16,308 bases of DNA, from the NCBI GenBank assembly GCA_002293615.1, contig DBDN01000055.1:1857-18164 (forward strand), written 5' to 3'. This DNA comes from Betaproteobacteria bacterium UBA931 (GTDB lineage Bacteria; Pseudomonadota; Gammaproteobacteria; Burkholderiales; Casimicrobiaceae). Both the position numbers and the translations under genes were made by a program. Shown in pieces: positions 6,803-14,614 of the stretch. The stretch's first letter is position 1, and every line of letters starts with the position of its first letter. Below the pieces are notes generated by a model. It was not told the origin of the DNA. It did no database searches and worked only from the letters and a program-made list of their open reading frames with translations.

Positions 6803-7837
6803 CTATGGAACAATCGGTAACGCCGTCAACCCCGTTGTTTCCGGTAACCCAAGCATCAGATTCATATTCTGGACAGCCTGCCCGGCAGCGCCTTTTATGA
6901 GATTGTCTTCAACGACCAATACGTTGGCTAATGCGCCGCGCCGGAACACCGAAATGCGTACTTGGTTGGAAGCGCGCACCGAACGCGTATCGGGCAACCT
7001 ACCCGCGGGCAATACGTCCACAAAAAATTCGTTCGCGTAGCATTCTTCAAAGACGCTTTGCAAATCGGCATCCTGTTTTGTCAATGGCGCATAAAGCGTT
7101 GCAAAGATACCGCGAATCATCGGTACCAAATGCGGCGTAAACGTCAAACCGACTTTTTGCCCAGCCATTTCCTGCAAGCCCTGCTCGATTTCCGGATGAT
7201 GACGGTGCCCTGCAACGCCGTATGCGGAAAAATTATCGCCGGCTTCCGGATAAATCAATGAAAGCTCGCCTTTGCGGCCTGCGCCGGAAACACCCGATTT
7301 ACAATCGGCAATCATCTGTGACGCATCAATTAAGCCTGCTTTCAACAACGGCCAAAAACCAAGCTGCACCGCTGTCGGATAACAACCGGGATTACCAACA
7401 ATGCGCGCTTTTTTAATTTGTTCGCGCGCCAGTTCCGGCAAACCGTATACCGACTCCGCCAAAAGATCGGGGCAAGCATGCGGCATTTTGTACCAACGCT
7501 CAAATACGGTCGGATCGCGCAAGCGAAAATCCGCCGCTAAGTCGATTATTTTAACGCCTGCATCGGTCAGTTTTCTTGCTTCTTTCATCGCCACACCGTG
7601 CGGCGTTGCAAAAAAAACCACATCGCATTCGGTAAGCGGCGCATCATCTGGCGCGCAAAATGACAAGCGGGATAATGCTGCGCAACGGCGCAAGCTCGGA
7701 AATACATCGGTCACCGCGATACCCGCTTCTTGCCTGGAGGTAATCGTATGAATCTCCACGTCAGGATGCTGCGCCAACAATCGAAGCAATTCAACGCCGG
7801 TATAACCGGTACCGCCGACAATACCAATCTGTGTCAT
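6803..7837 (-). CDS. argC: N-acetyl-gamma-glutamyl-phosphate reductase ArgC
   Basis: A 344-residue enzyme for the third step of arginine biosynthesis, the NADPH-dependent reduction of N-acetylglutamyl phosphate to the semialdehyde. The N-terminal nucleotide fold starts IGIVGGTGYTGVELLRLL. The catalytic Cys is C152 in VGNPGCYPTA, and the conserved GHRHHPEI (210-217) supplies the active-site His. The C-terminal SVRASNQVRIS and VVEDNLIKGAAGQAVQNMN segments complete the family pattern. The length is typical of the long-type ArgC. The frame stays open for 56 further codons upstream, but family length and the MTQIGIVGG start fix the ATG at 7837. No ribosome-binding site is seen; instead a GACGC/GCGTC stem ends 8 bases before the ATG. 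Confidence 0.95.
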   Translation of the reverse strand: MTQIGIVGGTGYTGVELLRLLAQHPDVEIHTITSRQEAGIAVTDVFPSLRRCAALSRLSFCAPDDAPLTECDVVFFATPHGVAMKEARKLTDAGVKIIDLAADFRLRDPTVFERWYKMPHACPDLLAESVYGLPELAREQIKKARIVGNPGCYPTAVQLGFWPLLKAGLIDASQMIADCKSGVSGAGRKGELSLIYPEAGDNFSAYGVAGHRHHPEIEQGLQEMAGQKVGLTFTPHLVPMIRGIFATLYAPLTKQDADLQSVFEECYANEFFVDVLPAGRLPDTRSVRASNQVRISVFRRGALANVLVVEDNLIKGAAGQAVQNMNLMLGLPETTGLTALPIVP

Positions 7838-7845
7838 AAAACAAT

Positions 7846-7860
7846 GACGCCTCGCGCGTC
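7846..7860 (-). promoter_or_regulatory. GC-rich hairpin directly upstream of argC
   Basis: On the - strand GACGC (7860-7856), loop GCGAG, GCGTC (7850-7846), then ATTGTTTT and the argC ATG. It could be a weak terminator for upstream transcription or a structure that limits argC translation. The remaining DNA up to 8035, between argC and the short-chain dehydrogenase gene, holds no convincing gene. Confidence 0.3.
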
Positions 7861-8035
7861 GCAATAGATTACGGAAGCTTGATATTATCGCTGAAACAGA
7901 TATTGATGGTGTTATTTTTGGCCGGATTTTTATCGAATAAAAACCGAAGAACCGCCCAGCTTCCGCAACGAGGCAACGCGCACAACTTTTTCCGCCCAAT
8001 GGCAATAACGAAGCACTCGAAATAGATACATTGTT

Positions 8036-8815
8036 TTATTTTGTTTTCTTGGGCTTGGTCGCAAACCGTTTCAGAAAAATACGGAAAAAGGCATCGTAAA
8101 TTGTGTCGGGAACGACAGGCAATGATTTGCCGACCAACATCATCGGCCATGGGAAAAGGCAGCAACGTTTCTGTTTATCAATGGCGCGAATCATTAAGTC
8201 CGCCGCCTTGTCTACTGATACCAGAAACGGCATCGGATAAGGGTTTTGCTTTGTCATCGGCGTATCAATAAATCCGGGACAAACCGTCACCACGGAAATA
8301 CCGCTTCCCTGAAGATCAATGCGCAGGCTTTCCAAATAGGCAATAGCCGCCGCTTTGGAAGCACTGTATGCACCGGAACCAGGCAGCCCTCGATAACCGG
8401 CAATACTGGCAACACCAACCAATGTTCCGCTTTGCGCCGTGCGCATCCCATCAATAAAAGGATGAAAAGTATTGGCTATCCCCAAAAGATTGGTGCGAAT
8501 CACTTCACGAAATACCGGCAAATCCCCATCACCCTGCCCGCCGGTGACCGTACCATAGGAAACGCCGGCGTTGGCGATAACGATATCCGGCACACCGCAT
8601 CGTTGCATAAAATCATGCGCGGCCTGTTGCAACACCGAAGCGTCACCGACATCGCCCTCGTAGATATGAATGTTTTTTTCACCCAACCTGTCTTTAAGAG
8701 ACTCCAGCTTGCCGCGGCGGCGCGCCAGTAAACCCAATTCCGCGCCGCGTCTTGCATATCGAAACGCCAGCGCCTCTCCCAAACCGGAAGAGGCGCCCGT
8801 AATAAAAATATTCAC
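8036..8815 (-). CDS. short-chain dehydrogenase/reductase (SDR) family oxidoreductase
   Basis: A 259-residue classical SDR. The NAD(P)-binding motif TGASSGLG (6-13) is at the very N-terminus, NAG at 82-84, and the catalytic triad is S137, Y150 and K154 in the YSASK motif. PGFIDTPMT (180-188) is the usual segment after the active site. The C-terminal 40 residues are hydrophobic-aromatic and then basic (KRFATKPKKTK), suggesting peripheral membrane association. The start codon is GTG, fixed by the Rossmann motif beginning at residue 6. The gene starts 12 bases after the dsbA stop, so both share an mRNA. The substrate is unknown; relatives annotated with this pattern include YdfG- and fatty-acyl-type reductases, and I would not go further. 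Confidence 0.85.
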   Translation of the reverse strand: MNIFITGASSGLGEALAFRYARRGAELGLLARRRGKLESLKDRLGEKNIHIYEGDVGDASVLQQAAHDFMQRCGVPDIVIANAGVSYGTVTGGQGDGDLPVFREVIRTNLLGIANTFHPFIDGMRTAQSGTLVGVASIAGYRGLPGSGAYSASKAAAIAYLESLRIDLQGSGISVVTVCPGFIDTPMTKQNPYPMPFLVSVDKAADLMIRAIDKQKRCCLFPWPMMLVGKSLPVVPDTIYDAFFRIFLKRFATKPKKTK

Positions 8816-8827
8816 GGTATTTACGCT

Positions 8828-9484
8828 TTATTTCTTCTTCTGATTTTCCTGGCGAGCAATATCAATAATCTCGTTCAACACGCGGGTAAAATCTTCGGAA
8901 GAGGTAATGCCGTCCAATTTGACTTCCATATTTCCGTTTACATAAAAGTGCGGCACAGAATCGACTTTATAGTCTTTCTCCAGTTTCTCGCTTTTGTTCA
9001 GCATGTTGTTCACCGAAAAAGATTTATACATTTCCTCGGCCTTTTTGCGATCAATACCGTTATCCGCCATCCAGTCAAGAAAATCTTTTTCAACCTGCAG
9101 ATTAATGCGCTGGCGCTGCAACGCGGTAAAGGCTTTGTCGTCCAGCGCGTCATCGCCCAACGCTTCTATCGTAAAATAAGCACGTCCCAACGCTTTCCAT
9201 GCGTCGCGTCCCCAAGCAACCGGAACTTTATGAAAGACGACATCATCCGGCAAAGTTTTCTTCCATTTGCTGACAATCGGGTTGAGCTGCGCGCAATGGC
9301 CGCAACCATAGGAAAAAAAATCAAGAACTTCGATTTTGCCGTCGGGCGCTTCGACCTGTTTCTGGGGAATACGTACAAATTCCTTACCTTCGGTTGCCGC
9401 CAACGCAGGCAATGAAAAAGATAAAACCAAAATAGAAATCACCCATAAAGGAAATATGCGAGAAATTTTGGATAAAACGTTCAT
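8828..9484 (-). CDS. dsbA: periplasmic thiol:disulfide oxidoreductase DsbA
   Basis: A 218-residue thioredoxin-fold protein that introduces disulfide bonds into exported proteins. It has a Sec signal peptide with a hydrophobic core (about 11-25) and a cut after ALA at residue 29. The redox motif is CGHC (61-64) in DFFSYGCGHCAQLNP. The cis-proline loop is V177-P178 in SVPHFYVNG. The alpha-helical insert between them (about 95-170) is normal for DsbA. The length and the CGHC variant match DsbA rather than DsbC/G (about 240-280). TGAGGT lies just upstream of the ATG. It is downstream of the SPOR gene (149 bp apart) and coupled to the short-chain dehydrogenase. A likely client relation with the cysteine-rich exported proteins in this window is only a guess. 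Confidence 0.92.
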   Translation of the reverse strand: MNVLSKISRIFPLWVISILVLSFSLPALAATEGKEFVRIPQKQVEAPDGKIEVLDFFSYGCGHCAQLNPIVSKWKKTLPDDVVFHKVPVAWGRDAWKALGRAYFTIEALGDDALDDKAFTALQRQRINLQVEKDFLDWMADNGIDRKKAEEMYKSFSVNNMLNKSEKLEKDYKVDSVPHFYVNGNMEVKLDGITSSEDFTRVLNEIIDIARQENQKKK

Positions 9485-9633
9485 GAATACCTCAGGAAAA
9501 ATTTAACAGAGATTATTTCGGCAAATATAAACGTTCGCCGAAGGATATAATCATAACGCAATGCACATCGACGTAAGAAACGCAAAAAGCACAATTTGCA
9601 ACGGATAATCACGGCAATATTTATTGCCTACGC

Positions 9634-10242
9634 TTATTGCTTGACAACCGCCACTTCAAAATTGCGACGCGACAATTCGGCGCGCATTCTTCCGGTATGC
9701 TCCGGATTATCGTAAGGGCCCAGGCGAACACGGTAAATCACCCCGCGCCCCGGCGCTTCTCCTTTTTGAATGGTTGCCTCCCATCCCGATAAGGCCAGCT
9801 CAGCGCGGCGACTTTCCGCGTCCTCAATCCGGCTGAACGAACCGACCTGTAGCCAGTAAATTTCTTTGGCAGCAGGCATATTATTGGTTGCGGACGGCTT
9901 GGTTTGCAGCGTTTCCGGCAACGAAACTATGGCGGCTGTCCCGGCACGCGGTGTCGCAACCGATGTTTTAGGCGGCAAAGTTGTTGTGTTTTGCGGCTGC
10001 GCCGGTGTGCCTTCCGGAAGCACTGTATAAAAATCAAAGCTGTTTTTTTCTTTTTCATCACTGGCTTTGGCGCGCCCCGATTGTGCGGTAATTGTTTTGC
10101 TTTTTCCTTCGATCACCTCCATCACAGAATCACCGCCGAGCCGCCAAGCCACGATAATCGCCATGATCAAGCCAATGACAATACCGAGGAAAAGCCCGGA
10201 AATCAAAATGCCCCAACGAAACGCTTGCCTGCTCTTTGCCAT
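9634..10242 (-). CDS. SPOR-domain cell-division-type protein (FtsN-like)
   Basis: A 202-residue bitopic inner-membrane protein. A short cytoplasmic N-terminus is followed by one transmembrane helix (about 12-33), a Pro/Thr/Ala-rich periplasmic linker (about 65-125) and a C-terminal SPOR domain (about 127-202). That domain begins YWLQVGSFSRIEDAESRRAE and ends GVIYRVRLGPYDNPEHTGR plus NFEVAVVK, the usual SPOR pattern that binds denuded septal peptidoglycan. The SFDFYTVLPE motif just after the helix is shared by FtsN-like proteins of Betaproteobacteria. It starts 17 bases after argS, so it is co-transcribed with it. I call it FtsN-like by architecture; a general SPOR protein with another role is possible. 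Confidence 0.85.
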   Translation of the reverse strand: MAKSRQAFRWGILISGLFLGIVIGLIMAIIVAWRLGGDSVMEVIEGKSKTITAQSGRAKASDEKEKNSFDFYTVLPEGTPAQPQNTTTLPPKTSVATPRAGTAAIVSLPETLQTKPSATNNMPAAKEIYWLQVGSFSRIEDAESRRAELALSGWEATIQKGEAPGRGVIYRVRLGPYDNPEHTGRMRAELSRRNFEVAVVKQ

Positions 10243-10259
10243 ATTCTTCTCGCTATTTT

Positions 10260-11945
10260 TTACATTCTCTCCGGCGCCGTAATACCCAGAAGTGCCAGTG
10301 CATTGCGCAAAGTTTGCCCGACGGCAGCTACCAACGCCAATCGCGCCTGTTGCAACGCCTGATCGTCGATCAAAAAACGTTCGGCACTATAGTAGCCATG
10401 AAAATCGCCTGCCAAATCGCGCAAGTATGTAATCATCTGATGCGGCGCCAACTCCTTGGCGGCACTGGTAACCTCAAACGGGAAATCAGCCAGACGGCGC
10501 AACAGCGTTTCTTCGTGCGGACGCGTCAACAACGTCAGATCAACATTATCAATACCGCAAACTATCATTTGATTATTCACTTGCGCCTGACGCAATACCG
10601 AACACACACGGGCGTGTGCGTATTGTACATAATACACCGGATTTTCCTCCGCCTGCGCCAGCGCAAGATCAATATCAAACACAAATTCACTGTCCGCTTT
10701 CCTCATCAGAAGGAAAAAGCGTACCGCGTCACAACCAACTTCGTCGATCAAATCGCGTACCGTGACGTAACTGCCCGCTCGTTTGGAAATTTTGACTTCC
10801 TGACCACCACGCATCACGGTCACCATCTTGTGCAGAATATATTCAGGGTAATTTTCCGGAATACCTATATCCAGCGCCTGCAATCCGGCGCGCACTCGCG
10901 TTATCGTGCCGTGATGATCCGAGCCTTGAATATTGATTGCGCGGACAAAACCGCGCTCCCATTTGGTAACGTGATATGCCACATCCGGCACAAAATAAGT
11001 GTAATTGCCATCGGCCTTGCGCATCACCCGATCTTTATCGTCGCCGTAATCCGTGGTACGCAACCATAACGCGCCGTCCTGTTCGAACGTGCGTCCCGAC
11101 GCAACGAGTTTTTGCACTGTTTTTTCGACGCGACCATCGGCGTACAACGAGCTTTCAAGGTAATAATGGTCAAAGTGCACCATGAATGCCTGTAAATCAA
11201 TATCCTGCTCCCGACGCAATGCCGTTACCGCAAAACGTCGTATCGCATCAAGATCATTTACATCAGCCTCTGGCCGAGCAAGATAATCGCGCGCAATTTC
11301 ACCAATATATGCGCCATGGTAACCATTTTCGGGAATCCCCCCCGAAGGGGTACCAATTTCAGAACTATCCCACCCGGAGGGTTTGATTTCTCGAGCGCGC
11401 GCCTGTACTGAAATCGCCAGATTATGAATCTGTTGCCCAGCGTCGTTATAGTAAAACTCGCGTGTCACATCATAACCTTGCGCGATCAGCAGGCGGGAAA
11501 TAGCATCACCAAGCGCCGCCTGTCGACCATGACCGACATGCAGCGGTCCGGTGGGATTTGCCGAAACGAACTCAACAATAGTGTGGATAGCACATGACGC
11601 TTTCGCCCAGCCAAAACGCTCGCCCTCGCGCAACGCTGCCGTAACCACCGAACCGCGCGCCTTTGGCGTTAAATATAAATTGATAAACCCGGCGCCGGCA
11701 ATTTCCAGGCGCGCCACCGATTCGTTTGTCGTTAACGCGCCAAGAATCTGCTGCGCCAATTCGCGGGGATTTTTTTTCAGTGCTCGCGCCAGTACCATTG
11801 CCGCATTACAGGCGTAATCACCATGCGCCGCTTGACGCGGGCGCTCGACAACAATCTGCCGAACAAAATCTTCCGCCATTTCTGGCGCGACCTCACCTAC
11901 GGCATCAAGAAACCATTGGCGAAAATCGGCTCGGGTATTTTGCAT
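10260..11945 (-). CDS. argS: arginyl-tRNA synthetase
   Basis: A class I aminoacyl-tRNA synthetase of 561 residues that charges tRNA-Arg. The HIGH-type motif is HVGHGR in ANPTGPLHVGHGRQAALGD (near residue 137), and the KMSKS-type motif is KISKR (near 386). The N-terminal additive domain and the C-terminal anticodon-binding (DALR) domain from about residue 435 are complete. SDHHGT and YVQYAHARV are further family signatures. The start is ATG at 11945; a GTG one codon upstream is in frame and cannot be excluded. Between AREIKP and IPENGYHGAYIGEIARD there is an unusual segment of about 14 residues (GWDSSEIGTPSGG) encoded by GC-rich DNA. argS heads the run of - strand genes. Confidence 0.95.
   Translation of the reverse strand: MQNTRADFRQWFLDAVGEVAPEMAEDFVRQIVVERPRQAAHGDYACNAAMVLARALKKNPRELAQQILGALTTNESVARLEIAGAGFINLYLTPKARGSVVTAALREGERFGWAKASCAIHTIVEFVSANPTGPLHVGHGRQAALGDAISRLLIAQGYDVTREFYYNDAGQQIHNLAISVQARAREIKPSGWDSSEIGTPSGGIPENGYHGAYIGEIARDYLARPEADVNDLDAIRRFAVTALRREQDIDLQAFMVHFDHYYLESSLYADGRVEKTVQKLVASGRTFEQDGALWLRTTDYGDDKDRVMRKADGNYTYFVPDVAYHVTKWERGFVRAINIQGSDHHGTITRVRAGLQALDIGIPENYPEYILHKMVTVMRGGQEVKISKRAGSYVTVRDLIDEVGCDAVRFFLLMRKADSEFVFDIDLALAQAEENPVYYVQYAHARVCSVLRQAQVNNQMIVCGIDNVDLTLLTRPHEETLLRRLADFPFEVTSAAKELAPHQMITYLRDLAGDFHGYYSAERFLIDDQALQQARLALVAAVGQTLRNALALLGITAPERM
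11336..11383 (-). repeat. two-hairpin GC-rich insert inside argS
   Basis: On the - strand, CCCC-TTCG-GGGG (11350-11339) forms a 4-bp stem with a UUCG tetraloop, and ACCC-TCC-GGGT (11382-11372) a second stem 21 bases upstream. They encode the repeated peptide patterns PSGW and PSGG in a stretch that other ArgS proteins I remember lack. It may be an in-frame insertion of a small palindromic repeat. Confidence 0.4.
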
Positions 11946-11974
11946 CACGATTCTTCAAGAATTAAACAGTGCGC

Positions 11975-11980
11975 ATTATA
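11975..11980 (-). promoter_or_regulatory. possible -10 element of argS
   Basis: On the - strand TATAAT (11980-11975) lies about 30 bases before the argS start. No good -35 hexamer is seen at 16-18 bases distance, so this is a tentative call. It falls in the short gap between the divergent argS and DUF4124-type genes. Confidence 0.4.
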
Positions 11981-12016
11981 GCGTGCAACAACCATAGTTA
12001 TGGCATAATCGCAATC

Positions 12017-12574
12017 ATGACGAAAAGCTGGCATCTGATAAAATTTTTGCTGCCGATTATTTTGGGAAACATGGCGATAACGTCAATACCCGCGGTAGCC
12101 GATGCAATATACAAATGCCCAGGCAACGATGGAAGAATAGAATTCCGGGACTACCCGTGTGATAATGGTGAGGGCGCGCCAATGGATCTGCTTTATGACC
12201 AATCGGCCCCAACGAAGATAAGGCCATCAAGTAACACAAAAACCAATATTGCTCCGGAAAATAAACAAACCACAACAAAGAAAACACCACCGAAAAAAAC
12301 GAATGAACGGGAATCAAAAGCGGGAGAACGCCGTTTCATCCGCGAGGGAATGACCAAAGCCGAAGTGCGCGCCAAAATCGGCGCGCCCGATGTGCAGGCG
12401 CCCGGTGAATGCGCCAAACGTTTTACCGTCAGCAAGAACCAGATCAAAGCAACCAAAAGCAATTGTGAAAATTGCTGGGATTACCCGCCCGCAGCCATGG
12501 ATCCGCAAACCCGCACTCGTATCTGTTTTATCGACAACCATGTTTCTTCAGTACATCGATTGGTAGAACGATAA
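12017..12574 (+). CDS. secreted DUF4124-type protein with a BamE-like helix motif
   Basis: A 185-residue exported protein of unknown function. The signal peptide spans about residues 1-29 (cut after AVADA or AVA). It is followed by a short DUF4124-like module (about 30-50: IYKCPGNDGRIEFRDYPC) with its two cysteines, and then a low-complexity Thr/Lys/Pro linker (about 60-100). The C-terminal part starts RFIREGMTKAEVRAKIGAPD, the helix-turn pattern GMTxxEVxxxxGxP seen in BamE/SmpA and DUF2845 proteins, and has four more cysteines, some in ENCWDYP. I chose the ATG at 12017 because the signal peptide starts there; no ribosome-binding site is visible. CATAAT at 12004-12009 lies so close that a leaderless mRNA is possible. 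It is divergent from argS and convergent with gdhA. Confidence 0.75.
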   Translation: MTKSWHLIKFLLPIILGNMAITSIPAVADAIYKCPGNDGRIEFRDYPCDNGEGAPMDLLYDQSAPTKIRPSSNTKTNIAPENKQTTTKKTPPKKTNERESKAGERRFIREGMTKAEVRAKIGAPDVQAPGECAKRFTVSKNQIKATKSNCENCWDYPPAAMDPQTRTRICFIDNHVSSVHRLVER

Positions 12575-12584
12575 TGACTCACCA

Positions 12585-12617
12585 TAAAAAAATCCGGGGA
12601 AACCCCGGATTTTTTTA
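12585..12617. terminator. bidirectional terminator between the DUF4124-type gene and gdhA
   Basis: A perfect 9-bp stem AATCCGGGG (12591-12599) / CCCCGGATT (12603-12611) with an AAA loop is flanked by an A-run on the left and a T-run on the right, so it ends transcription from both sides. It sits 10 bases after the + strand stop and about 14 bases after the gdhA stop. Confidence 0.92.
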
Positions 12618-12630
12618 TGTATCAAAGCTA

Positions 12631-13968
12631 TTAAACAATCCCTTGCTGCATCATCGCATCAGCTACCTTAACGAAGCCCGCAATATTTGCGCCATTCACG
12701 TAATTAATGCTTTTTCCTTCCTTGCCATACTTAACACAGGAGGTGTGAATCGCCTGCATGATGCCTTTCAATTGGTCGTCCACTATTTCACGAGCGTCCA
12801 TCAGGCGTTTACTGTTCTGACTCATTTCGAGGCCGGATACCGCCACGCCGCCCGCATTGGCGGCCTTGCCCGGACCAAACGACACCCCTGCCTTCAGAAA
12901 CACTTCGGTCGCTTCAATGGTGGACGGCATGTTGGCGCCTTCGGCAACATACTTGCAACCGTTTTTCACCAAAATCTTGGCATCTTCTTCGTTGAGCTCG
13001 TTTTGTGTCGCGCATGGCAATGCCACATCGCACGCCAATCCCCACGGCGTTTTGCCTGCATGAAATTGCAGTTTGTTTTTTTCGGCAAAACCGGAAAGAC
13101 GGCCGCGCTCGGTATTTTTGAAATCCATAATCTTTTGTAGAATTTCTTCGCTCATGCCCTGCGGAAATTCAATCGTTCCTTGCGAGTCTGAAAGCGAAAT
13201 CACGACAGCGCCGTTGTGCAAACATTTTTCCGCCGTGTACTGTGCCACATTTCCAGAGCCGGAGATGGTAACGCGTTTGCCCGCTAGAGTATCATTGGCA
13301 TCCGCAAGCATTTCATTAACGAAATACACAAGACCATAACCGGTCGCTTCCGGCCGAATCTGGCTGCCGCCGAACGACATGCCTTTACCGGTCAGTACGC
13401 CGGTAAACTCATTACGCAAGCGCTTGTATTGCCCGAATAAAAAGCCCACTTCACGCCCGCCGACGCCAATATCACCGGCAGGCACGTCGGTATCCGGCCC
13501 GATATGGCAAAACAGTTCGCTCATGAACGATTGGCAAAAACGCATTACCTCGTTATCACTTTTCCCTTTCGGATCGAAATCCGAACCGCCTTTCCCACCG
13601 CCCATCGGCAATGTCGTCAACGCATTTTTAAATACCTGCTCAAACGCGAGAAATTTCAATGTGCCAAGCTTTACGCTCGGGTGAAAACGCAAGCCGCCTT
13701 TATAAGGGCCGATCGCACTATTCATCTGGACGCGATAACCGCGATTGACATGAACTTTACCCTGATCATCCATCCAAGGCACGCGAAACATGATGACACG
13801 CTCCGGCTCAACAATGCGTTGCAACAAAGCATTCTCTTTATACTGAGGATTCTTTTCAATGAACGGCCAGAGGCTGCCCATAACCTCTGTAACCGCCTGA
13901 TGGAATTCATTCTGTCTCGGATCTCTCTGCTTGACATATGTCAGAAAATCATCCAGTCCCCGTAACAT
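12631..13968 (-). CDS. gdhA: NADP-type glutamate dehydrogenase
   Basis: A 445-residue enzyme that aminates 2-oxoglutarate to glutamate, the same size as the hexameric E. coli GdhA (447). The active-site PMGGGKGGSDFDPKGKSD carries the catalytic K126, and the substrate-binding region GPYKGGLRFHPSV is at 88-99. The coenzyme fold contains ISGSGNVAQYTAEK. Later motifs EGANMPSTIEA and GKAANAGGVAVSGLEMSQNS are the family's C-terminal signatures. NADP specificity is inferred from overall similarity. A textbook AGGAGG lies 6 bases before the ATG. The gene stands alone, ends on the shared terminator and has a long upstream region with a 13-bp direct repeat about 220-250 bases in front of the start. Confidence 0.95.
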   Translation of the reverse strand: MLRGLDDFLTYVKQRDPRQNEFHQAVTEVMGSLWPFIEKNPQYKENALLQRIVEPERVIMFRVPWMDDQGKVHVNRGYRVQMNSAIGPYKGGLRFHPSVKLGTLKFLAFEQVFKNALTTLPMGGGKGGSDFDPKGKSDNEVMRFCQSFMSELFCHIGPDTDVPAGDIGVGGREVGFLFGQYKRLRNEFTGVLTGKGMSFGGSQIRPEATGYGLVYFVNEMLADANDTLAGKRVTISGSGNVAQYTAEKCLHNGAVVISLSDSQGTIEFPQGMSEEILQKIMDFKNTERGRLSGFAEKNKLQFHAGKTPWGLACDVALPCATQNELNEEDAKILVKNGCKYVAEGANMPSTIEATEVFLKAGVSFGPGKAANAGGVAVSGLEMSQNSKRLMDAREIVDDQLKGIMQAIHTSCVKYGKEGKSINYVNGANIAGFVKVADAMMQQGIV

Positions 13969-14185
13969 AAAACACCTCCTAGAATAGACAATTGATTAAA
14001 CGACCCACGACAAAAACGTGCCCCAGAATCTACCGAAAAATGTTTCCCGAGCAACGTGCTTCCGTAAGCACACGAGTAGCTTCTTGCCTGATGTTCGCCT
14101 GATATTGGCAACGTTCGCACACAACTCAAAAAGCACCACTATCGGAAAATACTGATGCCGGAAACCAATGGCAAGCACTTTTAGG

Positions 14186-14218
14186 CGTTTTTTGCATAGG
14201 CTCTTCGTTTTTTGCATA
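14186..14218 (-). repeat. 13-bp direct repeat, 20-bp period, upstream of gdhA
   Basis: Two identical copies of TATGCAAAAAACG (- strand; 14198-14186 and 14218-14206) are spaced 20 bp from start to start, close to two helical turns. This puts two protein-binding sites on the same DNA face. They lie closer to gdhA (about 220 bp before its ATG) than to the + strand gene. Confidence 0.65.
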
Positions 14219-14509
14219 ATAAGAACCAAAAATACAAAAAGCGGTCACACCACTGCCGTTGTTACATGACCACGTCAACGCAACAACGGTTCCCTCCGGA
14301 AAACCAAGACATTCGAATACAACTGCTTATTTCTTACTTTTGGACGTCGGCAAATAAAAACACGTTCGTTTAGCATCCTTTATTACAAGAGCCCGATAAG
14401 ATTGATATTTTTCGTTAACATCACGATTTATGCTGAAACAGCAAGCACGACGTTTATCACCTGTTTCATAGGCTTATGTATGGTTATCATCCGCCGGAAG
14501 ATTTTTATT

Positions 14510-14534
14510 TAACAGCCAAAAAAACTGTTATGAT
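14510..14534 (+). promoter_or_regulatory. dyad and possible -10 of the nitronate-monooxygenase-like gene
   Basis: TAACAG (14510-14515) and CTGTTA (14525-14530) form a 6-bp dyad with a 9-base spacer. TATGAT (14529-14534) is a plausible -10 element overlapping the right arm, about 80 bases before the gene. Two further AACAG copies follow downstream, within 14540-14560. The -35 is not clear. Confidence 0.3.
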
Positions 14535-14614
14535 CTTTGCCGAACAGCTGCTTAACAGAGAATAATTCTTAATCTTATTTGTTTCTTTTGTTTTTTTAAA
14601 CACATACAGGATCT

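Larger units (their letters stand above)
13969..14614. other. 646-bp non-coding divergent control region between gdhA and the nitronate-monooxygenase-like gene
   Basis: No convincing gene is seen on either strand: the open frames here are short, with unlikely compositions. The region holds a stem GTGCTT-CCGT-AAGCAC (14056-14071), a 13-bp direct repeat (14186-14218), an 8-bp inverted repeat CCGTTGTT/AACAACGG with an 18-base spacer (14256-14289) and a dyad TAACAG-N9-CTGTTA (14510-14530). Its length suggests regulation of both flanking genes. A small RNA cannot be excluded. Confidence 0.6.

Noticed and set aside
9613..9628. Dyad GGCAATA-TT-TATTGCC after the SPOR gene
   Set aside because: A 2-base loop and no following T-run on either strand, so it is not an intrinsic terminator, and no other evidence for function was found.
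10236..11069. 277-codon open frame on the + strand opposite argS
   Set aside because: It lies antisense to the well-conserved argS. Its translation is rich in His, Arg and Gln with no family motif, which is typical of a shadow frame.
12472..13140. 222-codon + strand frame across the terminator and the gdhA 3' end
   Set aside because: It crosses the strong bidirectional terminator and is antisense to gdhA, with no recognisable motif.
14056..14071. Hairpin GTGCTT-CCGT-AAGCAC considered as part of a tRNA or small RNA
   Set aside because: No TTCGA-type arm, acceptor stem or terminator accompanies it, so it is only listed as part of the control region.
14168..14183. TGGCA-like start of a sigma-54 promoter upstream of the nitronate-monooxygenase-like gene
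   Set aside because: The required GC at -12 is missing (TTTTAG instead of TTGCA).
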